The notes: generated by a model from the letters alone, not told the origin. Positions 1 through 6,397 are shown, counted from the first letter of the stretch. The stretch is 7,747 nt of DNA from Candidatus Omnitrophota bacterium (GCA_020058965.1 JAGVCY010000290.1:1-7747); one strand, 5' to 3'. Numbers and translations: made by a program.

Positions 1-1513
1 CGATCGCGAGCCGTTTGTTGGACTTCACGATTCCCTTGCCGACACAATACGGACAGACCTGGGAGTTCGTCGTCTGAAGGCTCTTGCGCATCCGCTGGCG
101 GGTCATTTCGACCAGACCCAGCTGGGACAGATTGAGCACGCTCGTTTTGGCGCGGTCGCGGCGCAGCGAATCCTCGAGGATCCGGAGCACCTGACGGCGA
201 TGTTCGGGATTTTCCATATCGATGAAGTCGATGATGATGATCCCGCCCATGTCACGCAAGCGGATCTGCTTGGCGATCTCGCGCGCGGCTTCGCAATTGG
301 TTCGGAACGCGGTGTCTTCCAGGTTGTGCTTGCCGATGAACTTTCCGGTGTTGACATCAATCGAAACAAGCGCTTCGGTCTGCTCGATCACGATGGATCC
401 GCCGCTCTTCAGCATCGCCTTCGCTTCGAAGATCTTCTCAATCTCGCGGTCAATGTTCTTGAGCGCGAAGACCGGGACATCCCCTTTGTACATGTGCAGC
501 TTAGGCAGGTAATGCGGCATGGTGGCCTGCAAATACCGGCGCGCCTTGCGGAATTCTTCGGGAGAGTCCAGCGTGATGCCGTGGAACTTTTCATTAAAAA
601 CATCGCGGATCATGCGCAGAACGATCCCGTACTCTTCGTGTAAAAGCGCCGGAGCGGGCATAACCTGATAGCGGCGCTGTATCAGCTTCCATTGATGGAG
701 CAAAAATCGAACATCCCGCGCAAGGTCTTCCTTGGAACAGCCCCAGGCCGCGGTTCGAACGATCAAACCGGTGTCGCGCGGGATATCGATCGATTGAACG
801 ATCTCGCGGATGCGCGCCCGCTCCGCCGAATCCTCGATCCGCTTCGAAATGCCGCGGTGTTTATGATAGGGCATCAGGACAACATAGCGGCCCGGTAGCG
901 TGATCTCTCCCGTCAACCGCGCTCCCTTGGTCCCGAACGGCTCCTTGACCACCTGAACCAGAATCTCCTGATCCTTCGTTAGAAGGTCCTGTATGCTCTC
1001 CTGCCGCCGATCGCGGGCTTCCGCGCGGGGCCGGGCCTCATCCGGGGAATCAATGTCTTCATACTCGGAATCCCCGCTTAAGCCCGACGGGGTCTCTCCA
1101 GCGACATCCCCGACATACAAAAAGCCGTTCTTCTCCAGGCCCAAACTTATAAATGAAGCGCCGATACCCGGTATGATCGAACTGACCTTGCCCTTGTAAA
1201 TCGAACCGACCAGCTGCTGATCTTCAGCGTGTTCAATATAAAATTCTTCAAGCTGACCGTTTTCCAAAATCGCCACCTTGGTCTGCCGAAACTCCGAACT
1301 GACCAGGATTTCTTTTTTTGGCGGCTGTTGTGACTGATGCGACTGGCCTTGATTCTGCTGGGAGCGATGCGAGTCATTCCCTCTGTCGCCGCCTCTGTCA
1401 CCGCCCCGTCCGTCACCCCGGTCATTGCCTCTGTCGCCGCCTTTATCGCGGCGGGGACCGCGGTACGAGTTGGGTCGCCTGTCCTGCCGATTTGAATCAT
1501 TTCTGTCGTTCAC
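1..1513 (-). CDS. rng: Ribonuclease E/G family endoribonuclease (RNase G-like), 3' end cut off by window edge
   Basis: Single-strand RNA endonuclease of rRNA maturation and mRNA turnover, expected in the cytoplasm. 504 codons are visible and no stop is reached. Residues 1-65 are a disordered R/G/D/Q-rich tail. Residues ~100-200 form the S1 domain (VGSIYKGKV, KNGFLYVGDV, then VQVVKEPFGTKGARLT), interrupted at ~138-173 by a variable acidic loop. Next come MPYHKHRGISKRI (214-226) and the DNase I-like core with putative metal ligands Asp386 (ALVSIDVNTG) and Asp429 (IIIIDFIDM). The Zn-link CPYC is at 487-490. The spacings 386-429-487 equal those I recall for E. coli RNase E D303-D346-C404. Fewer than ~100 C-terminal residues are probably missing. 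The GTG start at 1513 is chosen because GGAGG lies 9 nt upstream, an in-frame TGA lies just before it, and no in-frame ATG is near. It sits downstream of the secretin terminator. RNase G is favoured over RNase E because nothing visible suggests a long C-terminal scaffold, but that end is not seen. Confidence 0.95.
   Translation of the reverse strand, partial: MNDRNDSNRQDRRPNSYRGPRRDKGGDRGNDRGDGRGGDRGGDRGNDSHRSQQNQGQSHQSQQPPKKEILVSSEFRQTKVAILENGQLEEFYIEHAEDQQLVGSIYKGKVSSIIPGIGASFISLGLEKNGFLYVGDVAGETPSGLSGDSEYEDIDSPDEARPRAEARDRRQESIQDLLTKDQEILVQVVKEPFGTKGARLTGEITLPGRYVVLMPYHKHRGISKRIEDSAERARIREIVQSIDIPRDTGLIVRTAAWGCSKEDLARDVRFLLHQWKLIQRRYQVMPAPALLHEEYGIVLRMIRDVFNEKFHGITLDSPEEFRKARRYLQATMPHYLPKLHMYKGDVPVFALKNIDREIEKIFEAKAMLKSGGSIVIEQTEALVSIDVNTGKFIGKHNLEDTAFRTNCEAAREIAKQIRLRDMGGIIIIDFIDMENPEHRRQVLRILEDSLRRDRAKTSVLNLSQLGLVEMTRQRMRKSLQTTNSQVCPYCVGKGIVKSNKRLAI
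1373..1441 (-). repeat. Short degenerate repeat encoding the RG/DG-rich tail of the RNase
   Basis: Codons 25-47 of the RNase gene repeat units of the type GGYGACAGAGG, giving GGDRGNDRG and then GGDRGGDRG in the protein. The repetition is visible in the DNA as well as the protein, which suggests slippage-type expansion. It encodes a low-complexity, arginine/glycine/aspartate-rich segment before the S1 domain. Confidence 0.6.
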
Positions 1514-1522
1514 TGTCTTTTT

Positions 1523-1527
1523 CCTCC
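1523..1527 (-). promoter_or_regulatory. Shine-Dalgarno of the RNase gene
   Basis: GGAGG on the minus strand lies 9 nt before the GTG codon at 1513. It decides the non-ATG start, because the in-frame codon that overlaps the upstream side of this site is preceded by TGA. Confidence 0.75.
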
Positions 1528-1540
1528 ATCACTCACATTC

Positions 1541-1591
1541 AATAAAAAAGGCACACAACACCATGACTGTCCGTTCATGGGCTCTGTGCCT
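1541..1591 (-). terminator. Bipartite intrinsic terminator after the secretin gene
   Basis: Read on the minus strand, an outer stem AGGCACA/TGTGCCT (1591-1585 with 1555-1549) encloses a short asymmetric internal loop. Inside that is a second stem CCATGA/TCATGG (1580-1575 with 1566-1561) with an 8-nt loop. Six T residues follow (complement of 1549-1544), then ATT. It begins about 37 nt after the secretin stop and ends about 28 nt before the rng start, so it probably ends the pilus operon. It could also work as an attenuator in the rng leader. The + strand complement has no comparable T-run after the stem. Confidence 0.75.
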
Positions 1592-1627
1592 GGAATGACC
1601 CGAAGCGTTATAAAACGCGACGGAAAA

Positions 1628-3160
1628 TTACGATGGCTTCGCGGTGTTCGCGAGTCCGGGAACCGGCTCGTCAAGCACCGTAACCGTAATAAAAAATGTC
1701 AAATCCGTTTTGATGACCGTCTTATTCGTATGACTGAATATACGGTCTAAAATAGGCAAATCGCCAAGAACTGGAAACTTCGTTTTTTCGTCGACCACGT
1801 CCTCCTTGATCAGACCTCCCAAAACCAGGGTTTCGCCGCTCAGAAGACGCACTTGCGTGCTCGCGTTTCTGATGTTAATGCGGGGGACCTTGATGTCGGG
1901 CGTTAATTCCTCAAAACCCACTAAATTCGAAATTTCGGGCGCCAACGTCAGGTGCACCTCATTCTTGGCATTGACCTGAGGTGTGACCTTCATGTTGATC
2001 CCGATCTCCTTAGGATCATAACCGGTGATTTCCATCTTTCCGGTCGTGCTGTTGCGTTCGTATTTGGGGATGTAAATCTCCTCACCCACCAAAATGCTGG
2101 CTTCCTGATTGGACAGAACCGTGATCCTCGGTTCCGACAGGATCTTGTTGTGAATCCCCGAGCTAATGGCTTCGATCAGCGCGCTGAACTGTGAAAAATC
2201 GATTTTTCCAAATTTGAAGTCGGTCGCGTTCGAAAAGGGAAAGGTTGATATCAAATCCCCAGCCCCATTGACATTCCCATTTGTCACCGCGGGAAAAGTT
2301 CCGGGGCTTTCCAGTACGGCACCTAGCGTTCCGGCATCGGACACCAATTGGGTGGTGCTGGCAGGAATACCGCGGGGATAAAAGTTGGACATAAAATCTT
2401 CTCGCGCGGATTCAAATGGGAAGGTCGTGGGCCGGGACGGGCCCGCGAGTTCGAGCGCCGCGTTCCATTTAATTCCCATTTTTTCCGCGTCGGTGACCGT
2501 CATTTCCATGATCTTGGCTTCGATCAGGACCTGAGCCGTGCCCTTGTCCAACCGTTCGAGCACCTGACCGATCCGATAAACGATAGTCGGCACATCGGTC
2601 ACGATGAGCACATTGGTCCGCTCGTCGGCCCGCATGCTCCCGCGCTCGGACAGCATCTCCTGAAGCGTTTTGACGATTTCGGTTGCGTTCGCGTGTGTCA
2701 GCGTAAATATCTGCGTGTCCAGCGCCTCCGAAGCAAGATTTGTCAGCGTGGTGACACGAATGATATTGCCATCTCTCTCATAAGCAAAGCCGTAGGTCTT
2801 CAGAACCACTTGCAACGCCTTTTCCCACGGAACATCCACCAGGCGGATCGTGACGGATCCCTTTACTTCTTCGCCGGCAACAATGTTCACGCCGCTCTTA
2901 AGCGATATGATGCGCAATACATTGCGGATATCCGCGTCATTAAAATCCAGGGTGACATTGTCGGGATTGGTGAGACGGGCTTCGGCAGGCGCTTCGGGCG
3001 CTGATGCGGCTTTGGGCTCGGCGGCTACCATCGTTGTAACTGTGGCAGGCTCTGTGGATTTAGTGTCTTCCGCCCAAACGGACGTCACATGGATCGGCAT
3101 CAAAACTTTTAACGCCAATACGAATAAGGCGATTGTTAATTTTTTGAACAGCTTATTCAT
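1628..3160 (-). CDS. pilQ: Type IV pilus / type II secretion secretin (PilQ/GspD family), compact form
   Basis: Outer-membrane gated channel for the pilus or secreted substrate; 510 aa. Residues 1-30 are a Sec signal peptide (KKL, hydrophobic core, likely cut after VWA). An Ala/Pro/Glu linker leads to an STN/N0 domain at ~68-137 (VTLDFNDADIRNVL ... VPWEKALQVVLKTYGF). One N1-type ring-building domain lies at ~148-205 (FTLTHANATEIVKTLQEML). The secretin barrel domain is at ~207-498, with LSEPRITVLSNQEASILVGEEI (split across 341-362), VPRINIRNASTQVRLLSGE, LVLGGLI and KFPVLGDLPILDRIF. An upstream ATG at 3262 is open, but the ATG at 3160 is chosen because it puts a perfect signal peptide first. 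The longer form would add 34 non-signal residues inside pilP. It overlaps the pilP end by 8 nt and has no clear SD, suggesting coupled translation. No AMIN domain is visible, which is short for PilQ. Confidence 0.93.
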   Translation of the reverse strand: MNKLFKKLTIALFVLALKVLMPIHVTSVWAEDTKSTEPATVTTMVAAEPKAASAPEAPAEARLTNPDNVTLDFNDADIRNVLRIISLKSGVNIVAGEEVKGSVTIRLVDVPWEKALQVVLKTYGFAYERDGNIIRVTTLTNLASEALDTQIFTLTHANATEIVKTLQEMLSERGSMRADERTNVLIVTDVPTIVYRIGQVLERLDKGTAQVLIEAKIMEMTVTDAEKMGIKWNAALELAGPSRPTTFPFESAREDFMSNFYPRGIPASTTQLVSDAGTLGAVLESPGTFPAVTNGNVNGAGDLISTFPFSNATDFKFGKIDFSQFSALIEAISSGIHNKILSEPRITVLSNQEASILVGEEIYIPKYERNSTTGKMEITGYDPKEIGINMKVTPQVNAKNEVHLTLAPEISNLVGFEELTPDIKVPRINIRNASTQVRLLSGETLVLGGLIKEDVVDEKTKFPVLGDLPILDRIFSHTNKTVIKTDLTFFITVTVLDEPVPGLANTAKPS

Positions 3161-3509
3161 CTTTGTTAAAGGGCTTGAACTGTTGGAGCTCATTAATTTC
3201 AAAAAGGACCCCGTTGGACTGAATTTTAACCACTTTGATGTTGTCGCGTACATCGCCTTCATGAACGATTTCGCCGTTCACGATCGCCACCGAACCATGC
3301 GCGGCATCGATCACAACCCCCTCCAGCACCAAATCGTCCAGAGTTTCGACCCCATACATGCCTCGCGTCACCGCGCGATCGCCTGTGACCAGAGGAACGA
3401 ACGGATCCCGCTTGCCCTGACCGCTATAGACCTCGCCCGCGGATACTATACTAAAAATTGATAAATTCATCCATATAAAGACAAACAATGACAATAATTT
3501 ATTCTTCAT
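3153..3509 (-). CDS. pilP: PilP-like periplasmic pilus alignment protein (GspC/PilP homology-region fold)
   Basis: Small periplasmic link between the PilN/PilO pair and the secretin. 118 aa: a Sec signal peptide at 1-24 (likely cut after IVSA), then G-K-R-D-P-F-V-P-L at 32-40, the RDPF motif typical of PilP. A compact beta-rich domain at ~58-112 (LVLEGVVID, SVAIVNGEIVHEGDVRDN, VVKIQSNGVLFEI) has the rhythm of the GspC/PilP homology region. Classical PilP is a lipoprotein of ~170 aa with a long unstructured N-terminal stretch. This protein has no cysteine, so it cannot be lipidated, and the linker is nearly absent. The start is supported by AGGAG ending just before the pilO stop, with only one base between the pilO TGA and this ATG. 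The family call rests on position, the RDPF motif and beta pattern. Confidence 0.82.
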   Translation of the reverse strand: MKNKLLSLFVFIWMNLSIFSIVSAGEVYSGQGKRDPFVPLVTGDRAVTRGMYGVETLDDLVLEGVVIDAAHGSVAIVNGEIVHEGDVRDNIKVVKIQSNGVLFEINELQQFKPFNKDE

Positions 3510-3510
3510 T

Positions 3511-4179
3511 TCACTCCTGGCGGATCAAGATGAAACGCATCGTGACCTCGTGAATTCTTCGATCAAAGGACAATTCGTGATAAATTTTAATCGACTCAGT
3601 CCGAACAAAAAAATCGCTCGACTCCAGTCTCGAAATCAAATCTCCCAGCTCATGGAATCCCGCCTTCCCCACCAGCTCATAGCCGACCAGCTTGTACCCC
3701 TTTGGCAATGGGTACGGCAATTCTTCGCGGCGCGATTTGACCGTCATTGGCGCCAGTGATTCAATATTCACACGCGATTCGCGGGCCATTTCCGAAAGCG
3801 CGTCCAAAAATTTATGGATTTGATCCGATTTAAAAACGCGCGCGGTCGTCTTTGCGAGGGCGTCGTCCGTGGAGGACCGCGTTTTGATCGTATGATCTTG
3901 CAGCGCGATGTCCTTGCGGGCGAGTTGCACCTCACTGTTAATTTTTTGAATTCTTTGATGAATATCGAGACTGCGCTTTGTGATCGGAGCAAGCACCAAC
4001 AGGAGGTTGGCGGCGATCACCGCGAATATAAGCGCTGTTATGATTTGCTTTCTCTTTTCTTCCTCCATGGCGTTAAACTTCGCCAGCGACGGCTCCAAAC
4101 GGGCCTTGAGACCTGATTTTTCAGCCCACGCGATCAGCGGAGCCAATGACTTTTTTGGATCAAGGGATGGCGTCTTCAT
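3511..4179 (-). CDS. pilO: Type IV pilus inner-membrane protein PilO (GspM-like)
   Basis: Partner of PilN in the inner-membrane alignment complex. 222 aa: a cytoplasmic N-terminus of ~45 residues that is basic and amphipathic, a single membrane span at ~46-66 (IITALIFAVIAANLLLVLA), a coiled-coil stretch at ~68-115, then a periplasmic alpha/beta (ferredoxin-like) domain at ~118-222. The latter has FLDALSEMARESRVNIESLAP and a C-terminal beta hairpin ending MRFILIRQE. The pattern YELVGKAGFHELGDLISRLESSDFFVRTESI is the usual PilO core (split across 167-197). The ATG overlaps the pilN stop as ATGA, so translation is coupled. The N-terminal tail before the membrane span looks longer than I would expect for PilO. 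Confidence 0.9.
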   Translation of the reverse strand: MKTPSLDPKKSLAPLIAWAEKSGLKARLEPSLAKFNAMEEEKRKQIITALIFAVIAANLLLVLAPITKRSLDIHQRIQKINSEVQLARKDIALQDHTIKTRSSTDDALAKTTARVFKSDQIHKFLDALSEMARESRVNIESLAPMTVKSRREELPYPLPKGYKLVGYELVGKAGFHELGDLISRLESSDFFVRTESIKIYHELSFDRRIHEVTMRFILIRQE

Positions 4180-4916
4180 GATAAATTAAAAAATTCTTTT
4201 TCCTTGTCCCGCTTGATAACGGCCAACACAACAAAGTCAAACATGGGCATCGCCGCTTCGGTGTCCCGCCGAATTTCGTTGAGGTAAAAATCTTCCGCCA
4301 TGTCCGCGATGGCCGGCTGGGCTTTGAGGTTTTGCATGAATCGGCTTACCACCGCCGCTTCATCCTGCTCCACCGCGACCCGACCGCGCATCACCAACAC
4401 CACGCGCTTCTCGAGTGCCGCGGGCCCGGATGCCGCGGGCATCCGCGTCGCCAATTTTTGAGCCGCCGCAACGGCTGTATTCACGTTCGTTCCCTGAGAT
4501 GCTGCTCGTGCGCGCTCGGGCGGTTCCGGTGCCTCATAATCCCGGCGCTCGAACTTGATCTCGGTCAGCCATATCCCCTTTTCCATTCCGTTCACGAGCG
4601 CGTTCATGAACGCGGTCCAGGATATTTTTGGCTCCATCCATCGCTGCAGCTCGCGGTTCACTTCCTGTGCTCCGGAGACCTTGTCCTTGATATCACGTAC
4701 GGCCTTGAGAGGACTGCTCAGAGTCTGATATTCCGCTTGAAGCCGTTGGAACCGCGGCTCACCAAATAGCAGCTGATGAGCTACCATCAATATTTCGACA
4801 CAAACCACCGATATCAAAAAGCACAACAGACCTTTCGGACTAACAAACGGCGGGAGCTTGAACCGTTTCACTTCTTTGGGTCGCAGCTCTACAGGCAGAA
4901 GGTTGACCCGTATCAT
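4176..4916 (-). CDS. pilN: Type IV pilus inner-membrane protein PilN
   Basis: Links cytoplasmic PilM to the periplasmic PilO/PilP complex. 246 aa. The N-terminus MIRVNLLP (1-8) is the conserved PilN peptide that docks into a groove of PilM. A single membrane span follows at ~29-49, then a coiled-coil-like stretch at ~54-95 and a periplasmic domain with W-M-E-P-K-I-S-W at 93-100 and GIWLTEIKFERR at 114-125. An Ala/Pro/Gln-rich insertion at ~127-169 lies between the first strand and the VVLVMRGRVAVEQDEAAV half of the domain, which accounts for the extra length over a usual ~180-200 aa PilN. The ATG overlaps the pilM stop as ATGA and the gene ends in the same way on pilO, so the three are coupled. 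Confidence 0.92.
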   Translation of the reverse strand: MIRVNLLPVELRPKEVKRFKLPPFVSPKGLLCFLISVVCVEILMVAHQLLFGEPRFQRLQAEYQTLSSPLKAVRDIKDKVSGAQEVNRELQRWMEPKISWTAFMNALVNGMEKGIWLTEIKFERRDYEAPEPPERARAASQGTNVNTAVAAAQKLATRMPAASGPAALEKRVVLVMRGRVAVEQDEAAVVSRFMQNLKAQPAIADMAEDFYLNEIRRDTEAAMPMFDFVVLAVIKRDKEKEFFNLS

Positions 4917-5842
4917 GATTCCAGCATCCTCAGCGCCACGCCGAGAGAAACGGCAAATGCGCCTGGAGCCGCTTCGAAGGCGGCTTTGACCGCCGCGTCG
5001 GTGAATTCAAGCCCCGCCTCGGACTTCCATCGGATCACCGGGATACGGGCGGATTTTTCAAAAGCTTCCGAGAGCTTGGCCGCGATGGAATCATCCGCCG
5101 AAAGAATAATCTCCTTGGGTTTTTCATGCGCGAGATTTTCATAAAACACCATGGCGTTCGTCAAAAGAGCCGCTAATTGACCGCAAGACTCCTCCGTAAC
5201 GCCGCCGGCGAGCCGATCGCCCAGATCCCGAATTACCCAGGGCGTTCCATCTTTCATCACGACCAAAAAATTATCTTCCCCTTGGGTTTTGCCGGGATTA
5301 TCCCCAAAATGAATCAATACGCGCGTTCCTTTTGCGGACTCCGGGCGCTGCTTCAAATACCAGTTGGTGAGCGCGATTGGATGGATGTCGATAAATGCGG
5401 GCTTGAGCCCGGTTTCTTCCAAAAATTTACAACGATCCAAGATTAAATCCTTCTTAGAGGCTATCAACATGACATCCGTCTTCGTTCCTTGAGGATCTTG
5501 CGGGAATTGATAAAAGTCCATGGTGCACTCATCCAATCCAAAAGGAACGTATTTATCGGCCTCAAGCTGCAGGGCACCTGCAATTTCATTCGGCTTGATT
5601 CGTGGTAGGCCTATTTTGCGGAGAACCATGGTGGAGGCCCAGACGGCCGTACCGACAAGAGTGGATTCGGGAGCGATTTGGGCGAGGGTTTTGCGAATCG
5701 TTTCGGCGAGCGCGCCCTTCGAATCGTAGGCAGCTCGAACCGCGACCCTCACCTGATAGCCGTTTTTTTTAAGGGGGGTAATCGACAAAAACTTGACCGC
5801 GGTCGATGAAATCTCAATAACGAGTGGATTACTTGATGGCAT
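4913..5842 (-). CDS. pilM: Pilus assembly protein PilM, actin/FtsA-like fold, nucleotide-site motifs eroded
   Basis: Cytoplasmic member of the alignment complex; its groove binds the PilN N-terminal peptide. About 309 aa from the chosen start. The N-terminal strand VIEISSTAVKF (8-18) aligns with the phosphate-1 loop. EADKYVPFGLDEC (94-106) matches the PilM EA..Y.PF.LDE signature. HPIALTNWYL (~154-163) and the C-terminal AVSLGVALR (297-305) are also PilM-like. Compared with the usual D-I-G-S-S-S-V-K, DIG and GG positions, here the motifs read EISSTAVK, HFGDN (178-182) and LSADD (247-251), so ATP binding is doubtful. The start is uncertain: TTG 5872, ATG 5860 and ATG 5842 are all in frame and none has a clear SD. 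5842 gives the normal short lead into the first strand. It ends with ATGA overlapping pilN. Confidence 0.9.
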   Translation of the reverse strand: MPSSNPLVIEISSTAVKFLSITPLKKNGYQVRVAVRAAYDSKGALAETIRKTLAQIAPESTLVGTAVWASTMVLRKIGLPRIKPNEIAGALQLEADKYVPFGLDECTMDFYQFPQDPQGTKTDVMLIASKKDLILDRCKFLEETGLKPAFIDIHPIALTNWYLKQRPESAKGTRVLIHFGDNPGKTQGEDNFLVVMKDGTPWVIRDLGDRLAGGVTEESCGQLAALLTNAMVFYENLAHEKPKEIILSADDSIAAKLSEAFEKSARIPVIRWKSEAGLEFTDAAVKAAFEAAPGAFAVSLGVALRMLES

Positions 5843-5881
5843 ATTGGTGTATTCTAGCATCAAAGCAAACAATAATAAACA

Positions 5882-5910
5882 TTTATACCGTATTTATTGA
5901 CTCCTCTCAT
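5882..5910 (-). promoter_or_regulatory. Weak sigma70-like promoter candidate before pilM
   Basis: On the minus strand, ATGAGA (5910-5905) and TATAAA (5887-5882) are separated by exactly 17 nt. The -10 matches 5 of 6 and the -35 matches 4 of 6 consensus bases. It lies just after the pilin terminator in AT-rich DNA, where a second start for pilMNOPQ would be useful. Transcription would begin about 30 nt before the ATG at 5842. This is pattern matching only. Confidence 0.3.
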
Positions 5911-5920
5911 AGTTACTGAA

Positions 5921-5957
5921 AATAGAGAACCCGCGCGAACCGAAGTCCGCGCGGGTT
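5921..5957 (-). terminator. GC-rich hairpin after the pilin gene, probable (partial) intrinsic terminator
   Basis: A perfect 10-bp inverted repeat, AACCCGCGCG at 5928-5937 and CGCGCGGGTT at 5948-5957, has a 10-nt loop. On the minus strand it is followed by CTCTATTTTC, a broken T-tract, so termination may be incomplete. It starts 26 nt after the pilin stop. Such a hairpin would let the pilin be made in excess over the assembly genes and would protect the pilin mRNA 3' end. Confidence 0.65.
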
Positions 5958-5983
5958 GTTTGATGCAGATTCCGTCGCGTTAC

Positions 5984-6352
5984 TTAGATAGTAGCTGCAT
6001 GCGTTGTGGCATTGAAGTTGGCGCAAGCAGGGCTCGTGCCGATCGCGTTGGGCGTGTAGGCCGCGCTGGTGCCGGTCGCGGGGCACCTAGTGTTAGCGAA
6101 ACCACCCTTAAGGTACGGATCCAACAGCGCGCCCGCGGCGACCGCGGCACCGTCCGCCATATTCGTTTCAAGCGCCAACTGCTCCTTGGCCGCATCAAGC
6201 AGACGGAGGTTGTTGATGCAGGAATTCGTCCGGGCCGTTTGACGGGCCTGAACGAAATTAGGAACGGCGATGGCGGCCAAGAGACCGATAATCGCGACGA
6301 CGATCATGATTTCGACCAGGGTAAATCCCTTGTTATTTTTGCGAAGCTTCAT
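5984..6352 (-). CDS. Type IV pilin / type II secretion pseudopilin, prepilin-type N-terminus
   Basis: Structural subunit, probably the major fibre protein of this system; inserted in the inner membrane, processed by a prepilin peptidase and polymerised on PilC. 122 aa: leader MKLRKNNKG (1-9), cut before Phe10 of FTLVEIMIVVAIIGLLAAIA. The mature Glu5 (Glu14 here) needed for assembly is present. The N-terminal helix continues through VPNFVQARQTAR. The globular part is small, with Cys45 (SCINNLRLLDAAKEQLALE), Cys90 and Cys110 in a CPATG..AAYT...IG.SPAC pattern, possibly one disulphide. The start is fixed by GAGGAG 7 nt upstream. The length and C-terminal pattern are closer to pseudopilins seen in PVC-like genomes than to proteobacterial PilA. 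Whether it forms a long pilus or a short pseudopilus cannot be told. Confidence 0.93.
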   Translation of the reverse strand: MKLRKNNKGFTLVEIMIVVAIIGLLAAIAVPNFVQARQTARTNSCINNLRLLDAAKEQLALETNMADGAAVAAGALLDPYLKGGFANTRCPATGTSAAYTPNAIGTSPACANFNATTHAATI

Positions 6353-6359
6353 TTTGATT

Positions 6360-6393
6360 CTCCTCAGTTATTTTATGATTCAAACACTGAGGA
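6360..6393 (-). promoter_or_regulatory. Hairpin that buries the pilin Shine-Dalgarno
   Basis: On the minus strand the leader contains TCCTCAGT (6393-6386), a 17-nt AU-rich loop, and the exact complement ACTGAGGA (6368-6361). The SD of the pilin gene, GAGGAG (6365-6360), overlaps the 3' arm, so five of its six bases would be paired. This is the geometry of a translational on/off switch or RNA thermometer. The stem is 8 bp with half G/C, so moderately stable; function is inferred. Confidence 0.5.
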
Positions 6394-6397
6394 CCTG

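Noticed and set aside
1147..1500. A 117-residue minus-strand open frame starting at ATG 1500
   Set aside because: It is the shifted frame of the rng 5' region; the GTG-started frame encodes an unmistakable RNase E/G protein.
1605..1618. Small inverted repeat GCGTT-ATAA-AACGC containing a TATAAC -10-like box upstream of rng
   Set aside because: The stem is only 5 bp and there is no acceptable -35 at the right distance; too weak to call a promoter or operator.
3161..3262. Longer secretin start at ATG 3262
   Set aside because: It would add 34 residues before a clear signal peptide and lie fully inside pilP; ATG 3160 gives a normal Sec leader.
2348..3461. Two long plus-strand open frames (218 and 203 residues) opposite the secretin and pilP
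   Set aside because: They are antisense shadows of well-supported coding sequence and contain no recognisable domain.
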